Of a stretch of 64,000 nucleotides of DNA, positions 15,930 through 25,281 are shown in pieces. The notes under the pieces were generated by a model, which saw only the letters and a program-made list of their open reading frames with translations, made no database searches and had not been told where the DNA came from. Source of the DNA: an uncultured Bacteroidales bacterium (GTDB lineage Bacteria > Bacteroidota > Bacteroidia > Bacteroidales > P3); the NCBI GenBank assembly GCA_900316515.1, contig ONDE01000003.1, positions 1-64,000 on the forward strand, given 5' to 3'. The stretch's first letter is position 1, and every line of letters starts with the position of its first letter. The translations under genes were made by a program, and so were the position numbers.

Positions 15930-17863
15930 TTATAATTCCTCTTTACTATCTGTATGTGCTCGTAGTTGAGTTCTTCCTTGTACATGGTTTCGGGCTTGTC
16001 GTGACCTTGGTACTCCCAGGCAGCAACGAACATGAAGTTGTCGTCGTCGCGGAGTGTCTCGCCGTCCTCGGTCTGGTGCTCGATGCGGAAGTGTCCGCCA
16101 CAGCTCTCCTCGCGCTGGGTGGCGTCGGCGACGATGAGGCGTGCCAGTTCGAAGTAGTCTTCCAGACGGTAGGCTTTCTCCAGTTCGGGGTTCATCTCGG
16201 CCACCTTGCCGGGAATGAAGACATGCTGGTAGAAGTCGGCTTCAAGCTCAGCAATCTTTTCGGCAGCTGTCGCCAGGCTCTCCTTCGAGCGGGCCATGCC
16301 GCAGTATTCCCACATAATCTTGCCAAGCGACTTGTGGTAGTGGTCTACCGAGTGTTCGCCCTTGATGGCCATGAGGTTGTCCATCCGTGAGCGGACGGCG
16401 GCTTCGGCTTCGTCGAACTCGGGGCCTTCGGCCTTGATCTTGCCGATGTATATCTGGTCGGCCAAGTAGTTCTGCATGGTGTAGGGCAGCACGAAGTAGC
16501 CATCGGCCAGACCCTGCATGAGGGCCGATGCACCGAGACGGTTGGCGCCGTGGTCGCTGAAGTTGGCCTCGCCGGCGGCGAAGAGGCCGGGGATGGTGGT
16601 CTGCAGCTCGTAGTCGACCCACAGGCCGCCCATGGTGTAGTGCACGGCGGGGTATATCATCATCGGGTACTCATAGGGGTCCACGTCGACAATCTTCTGG
16701 TACATCTGGAAGAGGTTGCCGTATTTTTGCTCCACCACGTCGCGTCCGAGACGCTTGATGGCGTCGGCGAAGTCGAGGAAGACTGCCAGGCCGGTGGGGC
16801 CTACGCCGTAGCCGGCATCGCAGCGCTCCTTGGCGGCGCGGCTGGCGACGTCGCGCGGCACCAGGTTGCCGAAGGCGGGGTAGCGGCGCTCGAGGTAGTA
16901 GTCGCGGTCCTCCTCGGCGATGTCGAGGGCGTTCTTCTCGCCGCGGCGTATGGCTTCGGCGTCCTCTTTCTTCTTGGGCACCCATATGCGGCCGTCGTTG
17001 CGGAGGCTCTCACTCATGAGGGTGAGCTTCGACTGGTAGTCGCCGTGGACGGGTATGCAGGTGGGGTGTATCTGCACGTAGCAGGGGTTGGCGAAGGCGG
17101 CGCCGCGGCGGTGACACACCCAGGCGGCGCTGCCGTTGCTGTTCATGGCGTTGGTGGAGAGGTAGTAGACGTTGCCGTAGCCGCCCGAAGCCACCACGAC
17201 GGCGTGGGCGGCATAGCGCTCCAGCTCGCCGGTGACGAGGTTGCGGACGATGATGCCGCGGGCGCGGCCGTCTTTGACGACGACGTCCATCATCTCGTGG
17301 CGTTCGTGGAGCACCACGGTGCCACGGGCTATCTCGCGGCTCAGGGCACCGTAGGCGCCCAACAGCAGCTGCTGGCCCGTCTGGCCACGAGCGTAGAAGG
17401 TTCTAGAAACCTGCGCGCCGCCGAACGAGCGGTTGTCGAGCAGGCCGCTATAGTCGCGGGCGAAGGGCACGCCCTGCGCCACACACTGGTCGATGATGTC
17501 GCCGCTGACCTCGGCCAGACGGTAGACGTTGGCCTCGCGGGCGCGGTAGTCGCCGCCCTTGATGGTGTCTTTGAACAGACGCTCCACGCTGTCGCCGTCG
17601 TTTTGGTAGTTCTTGGCGGCGTTGATACCGCCCTGGGCAGCGATGCTGTGGGCGCGGCGCGGCGAGTCCTGGATGCAGAAGATGTCCACATGGAATCCCA
17701 GCGCACCCAGCGAGGCGGCTGCCGAGGCACCGGCCAGACCGGTACCGACGACGATGATGTCGAGCTTGCGCTTGTTGGCCGGGTTCACCAGCTTCTGCGC
17801 GGCTTTGTAATTGGTCCATTTCTGACTGAGCGGACCTTCGGGTATCTTAGAGTCTAATTTCAT
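15926..17863 (-). CDS. sdhA: Fumarate reductase/succinate dehydrogenase flavoprotein subunit
   Basis: The 645-aa catalytic subunit interconverts fumarate and succinate on covalently bound FAD. It has the FAD Rossmann motif [15 protein letters not shown] (about residues 35-50), [15 protein letters not shown] with the FAD-linking His, and the active-site [10 protein letters not shown] with the catalytic region [27 protein letters not shown] and the [18 protein letters not shown] motif close the FAD domain. Full length and similar to Bacteroides FrdA. The operon order and the presence of pckA point to fumarate reduction during succinate fermentation. Confidence 0.97.
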   Translation of the reverse strand: MKLDSKIPEGPLSQKWTNYKAAQKLVNPANKRKLDIIVVGTGLAGASAAASLGALGFHVDIFCIQDSPRRAHSIAAQGGINAAKNYQNDGDSVERLFKDTIKGGDYRAREANVYRLAEVSGDIIDQCVAQGVPFARDYSGLLDNRSFGGAQVSRTFYARGQTGQQLLLGAYGALSREIARGTVVLHERHEMMDVVVKDGRARGIIVRNLVTGELERYAAHAVVVASGGYGNVYYLSTNAMNSNGSAAWVCHRRGAAFANPCYVQIHPTCIPVHGDYQSKLTLMSESLRNDGRIWVPKKKEDAEAIRRGEKNALDIAEEDRDYYLERRYPAFGNLVPRDVASRAAKERCDAGYGVGPTGLAVFLDFADAIKRLGRDVVEQKYGNLFQMYQKIVDVDPYEYPMMIYPAVHYTMGGLWVDYELQTTIPGLFAAGEANFSDHGANRLGASALMQGLADGYFVLPYTMQNYLADQIYIGKIKAEGPEFDEAEAAVRSRMDNLMAIKGEHSVDHYHKSLGKIMWEYCGMARSKESLATAAEKIAELEADFYQHVFIPGKVAEMNPELEKAYRLEDYFELARLIVADATQREESCGGHFRIEHQTEDGETLRDDDNFMFVAAWEYQGHDKPETMYKEELNYEHIQIVKRNYK

Positions 17864-17923
17864 ATTCTTTTTTTCTTTGTAGTTATGTAGTAAAGTAGTT
17901 ATCGCTTTGCTCGCCCTGCGGGC

Positions 17924-17982
17924 AGTAGTTAAGACAAATGAAATTGTCGCTGTTGTTGGCTGAGGCTATTGTCTTAACTACT
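17924..17982. repeat. Hairpin of TTAAG words between sdhC and sdhA
   Basis: AGTAGTTAAGACAA at 17924-17937 pairs perfectly with TTGTCTTAACTACT at 17969-17982. Further TAGTTA and CTTAACTAC words flank it. It lies inside an operon, so it may tune the message rather than end it. Confidence 0.65.
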
Positions 17983-18010
17983 TAACTACTGTCTCCTTAA
18001 CTACTTTTGT

Positions 18011-18970
18011 TTATAATCCGAGATATACCAGTATCGGCACGGCGGCGAACATCAGGATGACGAGCCAAGTGTATATCTTGCCGAGAGCCTCGATGATGTT
18101 GTTGTACTTGTAGTTGTTGAGACCCAGGGTTTGGAAAGCCGAGGGGAAGGCGTGGCGCATGTGCATGAAGACCACGGCGAAGAATATCAAGTACATGAAT
18201 ACGATGTAGAGGCTTTTGAATTTCTCGCGGGCCATGTAGTAGAAGTCGGGCTCGACGCCGCATTCGGGCATGGTCTTGCGCAGGGTCTGGCGCTCGTCGT
18301 AGGAGAGGTGGCGCAGCCATTTGCCGTCGGTGGTGATGTTGCCCTCTTCGTAGGCGCGGTTGATGATGTCCATCACGGTCAGCTTGCTACGCAGGTTGGC
18401 GATGTAGGTCTCGGTCTCCGCGTTGTCCTCGTTCTCGTCGACGTACATCGACGATTCGCTCTCGAGCTGGTCAATCAGTTCCTCGGGAGTCATATTCATC
18501 TGCTGGGCAAACTGCATCATCTGCATCATCTCGGGGTCTTGCAGTTTCTCGGTCTCAACCATATATTCGCCTTTTACCCAGCCTATCTTCACAAAGTAGA
18601 AATCGCTGAAGTGGAAAATCATGCAGGCAAAGATGAGGATGCCGGTCCATACCATGAGTTTGGAGGTGGAGTGGGTCTTGCTCTGTTGCTGTTGGTGGTA
18701 GCGCACTGGACGAGCCAGACGGTTGGTGAGCGCCAGCCACAGCGTCAGCAGGATGTGCAGCGCTATGAAGCCCAGCAGGGCTATCTCCATAATCTTGACA
18801 ATCCAGTTGGTGCCCATGAAGTGGCAGAATGCCGAATACCAGGCGCCTTCGTCGTGGCGCAGTATGAGCATGTTGGCCGAAGCGTGGAACAGCAGGAAGA
18901 GCAGCAGGAATCCGCCCAGCAGTGCCACCATTATCTTTTTAGTGATAGAGTGAATCTTTGGTAAATTCAT
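18011..18970 (-). CDS. sdhC: Fumarate reductase/succinate dehydrogenase cytochrome b subunit with large insertion
   Basis: The 319-aa membrane subunit exchanges electrons with menaquinone through heme. Membrane segments are visible near the start (IMVALLGGFLLLFLLFHASAN), at IALLGFIALHILLTLWLAL, at TGILIFACMIFHFSDFYF, and after the insertion at YIVFMYLIFFAVVFMHMRHAF and LVILMFAAVPILVYLGL. Candidate heme His residues are in FHAS, ALHI and MRHAF. Between the third and fourth segments lies an extra ~105-residue hydrophilic block rich in Glu, Met and Gln (from VETEKLQDPEMM to MPECGVEPDFYY). Typical Bacteroides FrdC is about 230 aa. Confidence 0.88.
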   Translation of the reverse strand: MNLPKIHSITKKIMVALLGGFLLLFLLFHASANMLILRHDEGAWYSAFCHFMGTNWIVKIMEIALLGFIALHILLTLWLALTNRLARPVRYHQQQQSKTHSTSKLMVWTGILIFACMIFHFSDFYFVKIGWVKGEYMVETEKLQDPEMMQMMQFAQQMNMTPEELIDQLESESSMYVDENEDNAETETYIANLRSKLTVMDIINRAYEEGNITTDGKWLRHLSYDERQTLRKTMPECGVEPDFYYMAREKFKSLYIVFMYLIFFAVVFMHMRHAFPSAFQTLGLNNYKYNNIIEALGKIYTWLVILMFAAVPILVYLGL

Positions 18971-19020
18971 AGTTTTTTGTATTTCTGATTTGCATTTATT
19001 AATTCATGACTCATAACAGC

Positions 19021-20148
19021 CTACAGTCTGCGGCCGAGTTTGGGGAGCAGGGAGGCTTTCCAAGCAGCGTAGTCGTCGTCGATGATATGCTTGCGGGCTT
19101 CGCCGACAAGCCACAGGTAGAACTGCAGGTTGACGATGGAGCATATCTGCAGGCCGAGAATCTCCTCGGCACGGATGAGGTGGTGGAGGTAGGCGAGGGT
19201 GTAGGGAGTTGAAAGTTGAAAGTTGAAAGTTGAAAGTGGCTCGAAGCAGGTCTCCCACTTCTTGTTCTTGATGTTGATGGTGCCTTCGGCTGTGAAGAGC
19301 AATCCGTTGCGACCGTTGCGGGTGGGCATCACGCAGTCGAACATGTCGACGCCTCGCTCGATGGCTTCCAGCAGGTTTTGCGGTGTGCCCACGCCCATAA
19401 GGTAGCGTGGACGGTCCTTGGGCAGGATGGCGTTGACCACCTCTATCATCTCGTACATCACCTCGGTGGGTTCGCCCACGGCGAGGCCTCCGATGGCGCA
19501 GCCCTCGGGGTCTTTAGATGCAATGTATTCGGCCGATATGCGGCGCAGGTCGACATACTGGCAACCCTGCACGATGGGGAACAGGGCCTGATGGTGGCCA
19601 TAGAGCGGTTCGGTCTCGCTGAAGCGGGCTATGCAGCGGTCGAGCCAGCGATGGGTAAGTTCCATCGAGCGTTTTGCATAACGTTTATCGGCATCTCCTG
19701 GACAGCATTCGTCGAAGGCCATTATGATGTCGGCACCGATAATGCGCTGTATGTCCATCACGTTTTCGGGTGTGAAGAGGTGCTTGCTGCCGTCGATATG
19801 GCTGCGGAAGGTGCAGCCTTCTTCTTTAATCTTACGGTTGTCGGCCAGCGAAAAGACCTGAAAGCCGCCGCTGTCGGTGAGCAGCGGACGGTCCCAGCAG
19901 TTGAACTTGTGCAACCCGCCGGCCTGCCGCAGTATGTCGCAGCCGGGGCGCAGGTAGAGGTGATAGGTGTTGCCCAGTATTATCTGGGCTTTTACCTCTT
20001 CCTTCAGCTCGTGTTGGTGTACAGCTTTCACCGTGCCGGCGGTGCCCACAGGCATGAATATTGGCGTAAGGATATCACCGTGGTCGGTATGTATCACACC
20101 GGCACGGGCGTCGCCGCAGGTGGCTTTAAGGTCGTATGTCAGAGGCAT
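19021..20148 (-). CDS. tgt: Queuine/preQ1 tRNA-guanine transglycosylase
   Basis: The 375-aa enzyme exchanges the wobble guanine of GUN-anticodon tRNAs for preQ1. Clear motifs are DSGGFQVFSLADNRKI (substrate pocket and catalytic Asp), GGLAVGEP, YLMGVGTPQNLLEAI and DCVMPTRNGRNGLLFT with the nucleophile Asp. Where many bacterial Tgt enzymes have the zinc ligands CxCxxC, this protein reads CFEPLSTFNFQLSTPYT with a single Cys. That stretch is encoded by a heptamer element (19205-19239). The later His (YLHHL) is kept. It may have lost the zinc site or belong to a lineage lacking it. Confidence 0.93.
   Translation of the reverse strand: MPLTYDLKATCGDARAGVIHTDHGDILTPIFMPVGTAGTVKAVHQHELKEEVKAQIILGNTYHLYLRPGCDILRQAGGLHKFNCWDRPLLTDSGGFQVFSLADNRKIKEEGCTFRSHIDGSKHLFTPENVMDIQRIIGADIIMAFDECCPGDADKRYAKRSMELTHRWLDRCIARFSETEPLYGHHQALFPIVQGCQYVDLRRISAEYIASKDPEGCAIGGLAVGEPTEVMYEMIEVVNAILPKDRPRYLMGVGTPQNLLEAIERGVDMFDCVMPTRNGRNGLLFTAEGTINIKNKKWETCFEPLSTFNFQLSTPYTLAYLHHLIRAEEILGLQICSIVNLQFYLWLVGEARKHIIDDDYAAWKASLLPKLGRRL
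19205..19239 (-). repeat. In-frame heptamer element in tgt
   Basis: On the + strand the units are GGAGTTG, AAAGTTG, AAAGTTG, AAAGTTG, AAAGTGG. On the coding strand they translate as PLSTFNFQLSTP. The central four copies of GTTGAAA (19208-19235) are perfect. Confidence 0.9.
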
Positions 20149-20168
20149 CGGTCTCTTCCTTCTTCTGT

Positions 20169-20414
20169 TTAGAGGGCTACGCCTTCAATCTTGGCGCGAG
20201 CCTCGAGGACGGCCTTGTAGTCGTTCATGGCGCGCATCTGCAGATCGTAGATACTGCGGGGGCAGTCGGGGGTGAAGGTCAGCTTGCCGCTGTCCCACAG
20301 TTTGAGCACCGCCTCGAGGTTCTCCTTGCGGTTGAGCAGGTGATAGTATTCACCCTTCATTCTGTCTTTGTAGTCGCTCGAAAGCATCAGGGTTGTGATA
20401 GTCTGAAGATCCAT
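20169..20414 (-). CDS. Small protein resembling the crAss001_48-related family
   Basis: This 81-aa protein contains DYKDRMKGEYYHLLNRKENLEAV and LTFTPDCP followed by a helix ending EARAKIEGVAL. This looks like a small helical family found in Bacteroidetes phages and chromosomes (often named crAss001_48-related). The function is unknown. It lies 20 bp upstream of tgt in the same direction and just after the BspA-like gene. No other phage genes are nearby, so it may be a domesticated remnant. Confidence 0.55.
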   Translation of the reverse strand: MDLQTITTLMLSSDYKDRMKGEYYHLLNRKENLEAVLKLWDSGKLTFTPDCPRSIYDLQMRAMNDYKAVLEARAKIEGVAL

Positions 20415-20419
20415 AATGT

Positions 20420-22060
20420 TTATTGTTTTAATGTTATTGTCTTGAACATTTTGTCGCCCACCTTCACCATATAGGCGCCGATGGGAAGATTGTTGTTTGC
20501 CACCTTTCGTCCGCTCATGTCGTATACTTGCACTTCCTCGCCGGCAGCACCTTCAACCACGATGTGGCCGTTGCGGCTGTATACCTTGAGGTTGTGGCTC
20601 TCTGCCCCGTCGATAGCGTTGCAGTTCTCGACGATAGTGGTAAATTGGCCCCATACAGCATGCTGCCTATAGGCTTCCTCGGTGCCACAGGGGACGATAA
20701 GTGTTACGTTGAAGTCCGGGAATGCGTTTGCAGGAACCGTCGGCGGCTCTTGGCAGCGGAGGATTAGCGTGTCGAGCGGTGTACCGTCGATGAAGAGACT
20801 GTCGGCTATGGTGGTCAGCGAGGCCGGCAGCGTCACCTTGTGCAGCAGTGTGCATCCGGCGAAAGCCTGCTCGTCAATATACGTCACATTGTCGGGCACC
20901 ACCAGTTCCTCCAGTGCGGTGCCATAGAGAAGCCACCCTTCAACTCTGTTCAGCCGTTCAGGCAGACGGCAGTAATTGAGACTGCTGCACAGCGCCAGTG
21001 CGGCACTGCCCATACCAAGCACATTGTTGGGAAAAATCATTGTGTCCAATGCCGCGCAGTTGTAGAATGTCCACTGTCCAACGTATGTAAGTGTCTGTGG
21101 CAGGTTTATGTCATGCAGGCTGCTGCAGTTGGCGAATGTCTGTTCGTAAATGGCTGTCAACCCTTCCGGCAGCGTCACCGACTGCAGTTGTGTGCATCCC
21201 CCAAAAACATTGTTCTCCAATGTTGTCACTCCTTGCGGAATCGTAATTGACTGCAGGCCGCTGCATTGATAGAATGCGCCTTCATCTATGAAGTTCAACG
21301 ATTCGGGCAGTGTGATGTTGACTATACTGCTGCAGTCGCTGAAAGCCACGCTTCCGATAGAGGTGAGTCCGTTGGGCAGCTCAATGGTGGGGCCTAGCAT
21401 GTTGTCGCCGTTGAATGCAAAATCCTCTATAGTGGTTAAACTGGAGGGGAAGTTTATGCTGCGCAGGTTGGTGCAGTTGGCAAATGTCGCCCATCTTATG
21501 GTTTGAATACCATCGGGCAGAGTGACTGTTTGCAGCTGACTGCACATGGCAAATGCTGCCGAGTCAATCAGAACTACATTCTCGGGAATGTTTATTGCTG
21601 TCAGTGACGAACATTCTCCGAAAGCGGAATGTCCTATTTTCTGCAACGCTGTGGGCAGCGTGATGTCCTGCATCGACGAGCAAGAAAGGAATGCACTCAC
21701 ATCTATTTGTTCAGTGCCGACAGGCAACGCTACGCTTGTAATAGCATTGCAGTTGAAGAAGGCATTGACCCCAATCCTTTTCACCGGATATGTACCGCCG
21801 TTGTATGGCACCGTGTCAGGTATCGCTACCGCGCCTGTGGGCTGTGTGTAGCCATACCATGTGCTATAGTCGCCGTTCGGCGCTTGGCGCATGTTGGGGT
21901 GTAGCGGAGGCACCACAACGGCTTCTGCACGGTCGTTGATAATATAATAAAGTGTCGTACCTTGGTGTGTGTAACTGAATACACTGTCCTGAGCCTTCAG
22001 GGAACCTAAGGGTCCCGAGGCGAGCAACATTACTGTTGCGATAAAGAATAATTTTTTCAT
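20420..22060 (-). CDS. BspA-like leucine-rich repeat surface protein with sorting-type C-terminus
   Basis: The 546-aa protein has a signal peptide (MKKLFFIATVMLLASGPLGSLKA). About twelve BspA/LRR_5-type repeats of ~23 residues follow, of the form LPxGLTxIxxxAFxxCSSLxxI, then a C-terminal ~75-residue domain (VYSRNGHIVVEGA to MVKVGDKMFKTITL) that resembles type IX secretion sorting domains. It is probably exported to the cell surface, where BspA proteins bind host or microbial ligands. The start at 22060 is preferred to an upstream in-frame ATG at 22087 because it begins the signal peptide. The PorW/SprE-like gene at 38741 supports T9SS export. Confidence 0.85.
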   Translation of the reverse strand: MKKLFFIATVMLLASGPLGSLKAQDSVFSYTHQGTTLYYIINDRAEAVVVPPLHPNMRQAPNGDYSTWYGYTQPTGAVAIPDTVPYNGGTYPVKRIGVNAFFNCNAITSVALPVGTEQIDVSAFLSCSSMQDITLPTALQKIGHSAFGECSSLTAINIPENVVLIDSAAFAMCSQLQTVTLPDGIQTIRWATFANCTNLRSINFPSSLTTIEDFAFNGDNMLGPTIELPNGLTSIGSVAFSDCSSIVNITLPESLNFIDEGAFYQCSGLQSITIPQGVTTLENNVFGGCTQLQSVTLPEGLTAIYEQTFANCSSLHDINLPQTLTYVGQWTFYNCAALDTMIFPNNVLGMGSAALALCSSLNYCRLPERLNRVEGWLLYGTALEELVVPDNVTYIDEQAFAGCTLLHKVTLPASLTTIADSLFIDGTPLDTLILRCQEPPTVPANAFPDFNVTLIVPCGTEEAYRQHAVWGQFTTIVENCNAIDGAESHNLKVYSRNGHIVVEGAAGEEVQVYDMSGRKVANNNLPIGAYMVKVGDKMFKTITLKQ

Positions 22061-22111
22061 TGTATTTTGTTTTTGAAGGTTTGACACTTATCGTTCAACA
22101 CCACGTGGTCG

Positions 22112-24706
22112 TCAGCCCACCAGCTCTTTGGCAACGCTGAGGGCTTTGTCCAGACCGTCGGGGTTCTTGCCGCCGGCGGTTGCGAAGTGGGGCTGTCCGC
22201 CGCCGCCGCCCTGAATTTCTTTGCCGAGGGTGCGCACCATCTGGCCGGCGTTCAGTCCGGCGGCCACACGGTTTTCGCCCAGCACGATGAGCAGTGCGGG
22301 CTTGCCGGCAGTGACGCTGCCGAGCACCACGGCCATGTCGGGCCGTTCGGCGCGCAGGGCCATGAGGGCGTCCTTGAGGGCCGTCACGTCGCTGTCCATG
22401 CGCTCCACAAGGGTGGGGCAGGCCTGAAGCTTGTCGGCTATGGCACGGGCCATGCCTGCGGCTTTCTCTTTCTGCATCTGCTCGACAGCAGCCTTAAGGC
22501 TTGCGTTCTCCTCCTGCAGTTTGGCAATGGAAGTGGCAAGGTCTTTGGTGCCCTTGAACATGTCGGTGAGGGCTGCCAGCTGCTCCTGCTGACGGTCGGC
22601 ATAGTCGGTGGCGGCCTGTGCCGTGATGGCCTCGATGCGGCGCATACCGGCGGCAACGGCTCCCTCGCTGACGATGCGGAACGAGCCTATCATGCCGGTG
22701 TTCTGCACATGGGTGCCACCACAGAACTCGATGCTGGGGCCGTATTTCACCACACGCACGTGGTCGCCGTATTTCTCGCCGAAGAGGGCCATGGCGCCAA
22801 GTTTCTGGGCCTCGGCTATCGGCATGGCGCGGTGCTCCTCGAGCGGAAGGCACTGGCGTATCATCTCGTTCACACGGTGTTCGACGTCGCGAATCTCTTC
22901 CTGGCTCATTTTGGCAAAGTGGCTGAAGTCGAAGCGCAGGCGTTCGGCATCGACGCTCGAGCCTTTCTGTTCCACATGCTCGCCCAGCACCTGGCGCAGA
23001 GCGTAGTGCATCAGGTGGGTGGCCGAGTGGTTGCAGCCTATCGCCATGCGGCGGCGGGCATCCACCTCGGCGTGGAACGTCGCCGTCAGGTCCTCTGGCA
23101 GCGTGTCCACGATATGGACGATGAGGCCATTCTCCTTCTTGGTGTTGGTTATCTTGGTTGCAACATTGTTGCAACATACGGAACCCGTGTCGCCCGTCTG
23201 GCCGCCGCTTTCGCCGTAGAAGGGGGTGCGGTCGAACACCAGCTGGTAGAACTCGCGGTCTTTGGCTTTCACCTTGCGGTAGCGTGCGATGCGCACGTCG
23301 GCCTCGAGGGTGTCGTAGCCTACGAACTCTTCCTCCACGCCGGGCAGCAGTTCCACCCAGTCGTCGCTCTCCACCTTGGCGGCGCCGCGGCTGCGTTCCT
23401 TCTGCTCGGCCAGTCCGCGGTTGAAGCCCTCCATGTCCACCGTCAGCCCCTTCTCCGAGGCCATCAGCTGTGTGAGGTCGATGGGGAAGCCGTAGGTGTC
23501 GAACAGCTCGAAGGCGAAGGCACCGTCGACCACCTTGCCGCTGCACTTCGACGCATACTCCTCGAAGCGTTTGATGCCGCCGGCAAGAGTGCGCAGGAAG
23601 GCCTGCTCCTCTTCCAGTATGATACGCTGTATCAGTTCCTGCTGCTTCTGCAGTTCGGGGAACTGGTGGCCCATCTGGCCCACCAGTGTGGGCACGAGGG
23701 TGTTCATGAACGGCTCGGTGAATCCGAGGAAGGTGTAGCCGTAGCGCACGGCGCGGCGCAGGATGCGGCGGATGACGTAGCCTGCCTTCACGTTGCTGGG
23801 CAACTGTCCGTCGGCAATCGAGAAGCTCACGGCCCTCAGGTGGTCGGCGCAGACGCGCATGGCTATGTCGTCCTGCTCGTTCTGGCCATAGACCTTGCCG
23901 GCCTTGCGGGCCAGCTCCTGAATCAGCGGCTGGAACACGTCGGTGTCGTAGTTAGAGCGTTTGCCCTGCATCACCATGCAGAGGCGCTCGAAGCCCATGC
24001 CGGTGTCGATATGCTTGGCTTTCAGCGGCTCGAGACTGCCGTCGGCTTTGCGGTTGAACTGCATGAAGACGAGGTTCCATATCTCGATAACCTGCGGGTT
24101 GTCTTTGTTCACCAGCTCTTTGCCCGGCACCTTGGCCTTCTCTTCGGCGGGACGTATGTCGACGTGTATCTCCGAGCAGGGGCCGCAGGGACCTTGGTCG
24201 CCCATCTCCCAGAAGTTGTCCTTCTTCGAGCCTTTGAGAATGCGGTCTTCGCTGATGTGCTCTTTCCAGAAATTGTAGGCTTCCATATCCATCTCCAGGC
24301 CTTCCTTCTCGTCGCCGCCGAAGACGGTGACGTAGAGCCAGTCCTTGTCAATCTTCATCACCTCGGTGAGGAACTCCCAGCCGTAGGCTATGGCTTCTTT
24401 CTTGAAGTAGTCGCCGAAGCTCCAGTTGCCCAGCATCTCGAACATGGTGTGGTGGTAGGTGTCGTGTCCCACCTCCTCTAGGTCGTTGTGCTTGCCGCTG
24501 ACGCGCAGGCACTTCTGCGAGTCGGTGGCGCGTGGCCACTGCCGCTGCTGATTGCCAAGGAAGATGTCCTTGAACTGGTTCATGCCGGCGTTGGTGAACA
24601 TCAGCGTCGGGTCGTTCTTTATAACCATAGGTGCACTCGGCACCACATGATGCTCCTTACTCTCGAAAAAGTCCAAAAAGGCTTTGCGTATTTCGTTACT
24701 TGTCAT
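22112..24706 (-). CDS. alaS: Alanyl-tRNA synthetase
   Basis: The 864-aa class-II synthetase charges tRNA-Ala. It has the N-terminal catalytic core (FLDFFESKEHHVVPSAPMV, FTNAGMNQFKD, RVSGKHNDLEEVG), the tRNA-recognition helical domain, and the editing domain with zinc ligands HSATHLMH and CGGTH. The C-terminal DHHA1-type domain contains the Gly-rich GKEIQGGGGGQPHFATAGG. Full length. The stop is 51 bp upstream of the BspA-like start; a heptamer element lies upstream of the start on the groES side. Confidence 0.98.
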   Translation of the reverse strand: MTSNEIRKAFLDFFESKEHHVVPSAPMVIKNDPTLMFTNAGMNQFKDIFLGNQQRQWPRATDSQKCLRVSGKHNDLEEVGHDTYHHTMFEMLGNWSFGDYFKKEAIAYGWEFLTEVMKIDKDWLYVTVFGGDEKEGLEMDMEAYNFWKEHISEDRILKGSKKDNFWEMGDQGPCGPCSEIHVDIRPAEEKAKVPGKELVNKDNPQVIEIWNLVFMQFNRKADGSLEPLKAKHIDTGMGFERLCMVMQGKRSNYDTDVFQPLIQELARKAGKVYGQNEQDDIAMRVCADHLRAVSFSIADGQLPSNVKAGYVIRRILRRAVRYGYTFLGFTEPFMNTLVPTLVGQMGHQFPELQKQQELIQRIILEEEQAFLRTLAGGIKRFEEYASKCSGKVVDGAFAFELFDTYGFPIDLTQLMASEKGLTVDMEGFNRGLAEQKERSRGAAKVESDDWVELLPGVEEEFVGYDTLEADVRIARYRKVKAKDREFYQLVFDRTPFYGESGGQTGDTGSVCCNNVATKITNTKKENGLIVHIVDTLPEDLTATFHAEVDARRRMAIGCNHSATHLMHYALRQVLGEHVEQKGSSVDAERLRFDFSHFAKMSQEEIRDVEHRVNEMIRQCLPLEEHRAMPIAEAQKLGAMALFGEKYGDHVRVVKYGPSIEFCGGTHVQNTGMIGSFRIVSEGAVAAGMRRIEAITAQAATDYADRQQEQLAALTDMFKGTKDLATSIAKLQEENASLKAAVEQMQKEKAAGMARAIADKLQACPTLVERMDSDVTALKDALMALRAERPDMAVVLGSVTAGKPALLIVLGENRVAAGLNAGQMVRTLGKEIQGGGGGQPHFATAGGKNPDGLDKALSVAKELVG

Positions 24707-24711
24707 AGTTT

Positions 24712-24746
24712 TATCTTGATTCTTAATTCTTAATTCTTAACTCTTA
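24712..24746. repeat. Heptamer element between groES-like gene and alaS
   Basis: The units are TATCTTG, ATTCTTA, ATTCTTA, ATTCTTA, ACTCTTA: five 7-bp words filling the 42-bp gap between the two minus-strand genes. Confidence 0.85.
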
Positions 24747-24748
24747 AG

Positions 24749-25108
24749 TCAAAATTCCTCTCTTTCCACCATCAGTATGCCGTTCTGCGGTACGATGAAG
24801 TATTTTGCACCGTCATATTTAAGCTCCACGGCATTCTTGAGCATGAAGATGGCCATGTCGCCGGGGCGCACCTGCAGCGGCAGGTACTTGGGCTCGCTGT
24901 CGCCGGGTTTCCAACTTTCGTCGCCGTCCGACGAGGGCAGGGGATAGCCAGGCCCCACTTTGACGATATATCCGGTCTGTATCTCCTCCTTCTCCTGATA
25001 GCCTGCGGGCAGCAATAGGCCGCCTTTGGTCTTGTGCGTGGCCACGGCTGGCTCTATCAGCACTCGGTCGCCGATAACTATCAGTTTGTCTATGTTTGAG
25101 TTTGCCAT
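24749..25108 (-). CDS. GroES-like co-chaperonin family protein
   Basis: This 119-aa chaperonin-10 fold protein starts IDKLIVIGDRVLIEPAVATHKTKGGLLLP, matching the GroES beta-barrel and part of its mobile loop. It has IVKVGPG and ends with VPQNGILMVE. It is longer than canonical GroES (about 90-97 aa) because of an insertion around GDESWKPGDSEPKYLPLQ, and it is not next to groEL. Bacteroidetes carry such stand-alone GroES-like proteins in addition to the groESL pair. It heads the minus-strand run that continues with alaS. Confidence 0.8.
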   Translation of the reverse strand: MANSNIDKLIVIGDRVLIEPAVATHKTKGGLLLPAGYQEKEEIQTGYIVKVGPGYPLPSSDGDESWKPGDSEPKYLPLQVRPGDMAIFMLKNAVELKYDGAKYFIVPQNGILMVEREEF

Positions 25109-25131
25109 TATTATTATAAAGTTTCAAAATG

Positions 25132-25139
25132 CAAAAATA
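25132..25139 (-). promoter_or_regulatory. Promoter -7 box of the groES-like gene
   Basis: On the minus strand TATTTTTG is followed by GCA, 24 bp before the start codon at 25108. It matches TAnnTTTG; no good -33 box is visible. Confidence 0.5.
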
Positions 25140-25228
25140 ACAAAAAAAAACGACATGCAGTAACTTTTTTGGTAGAAGTGGTTGTGCTGGCTGCTCGAAG
25201 ACATGCTGAAAAGTCGCCCATTTCTTCG

Positions 25229-25281
25229 GTATTTCTTCAGTGTTTCTTCAGTGGACCACTGAAGAAACACTGAAGAAATAC
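25229..25281. repeat. 26-bp-arm perfect palindrome of 11-bp words
   Basis: The arms 25229-25254 and 25256-25281 are perfectly complementary around a single A at 25255. Each arm is made of the 11-bp word TTTCTTCAGTG in tandem. The same words and the same centre (AGTGGACCACTGAA) recur at 50979-51032, so this is a dispersed element. Confidence 0.9.

Noticed and set aside
16550..17857. A 435-codon open frame opposite sdhA
   Set aside because: Antisense shadow of the flavoprotein gene, composed mainly of Val, Ala, Gly and His.
22187..24481. A 764-codon open frame on the + strand opposite alaS
   Set aside because: It is a shadow of the real alaS gene: GC-rich codons on one strand leave an open antisense frame. 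The translation is His/Ala/Leu/Val-rich with no domain.
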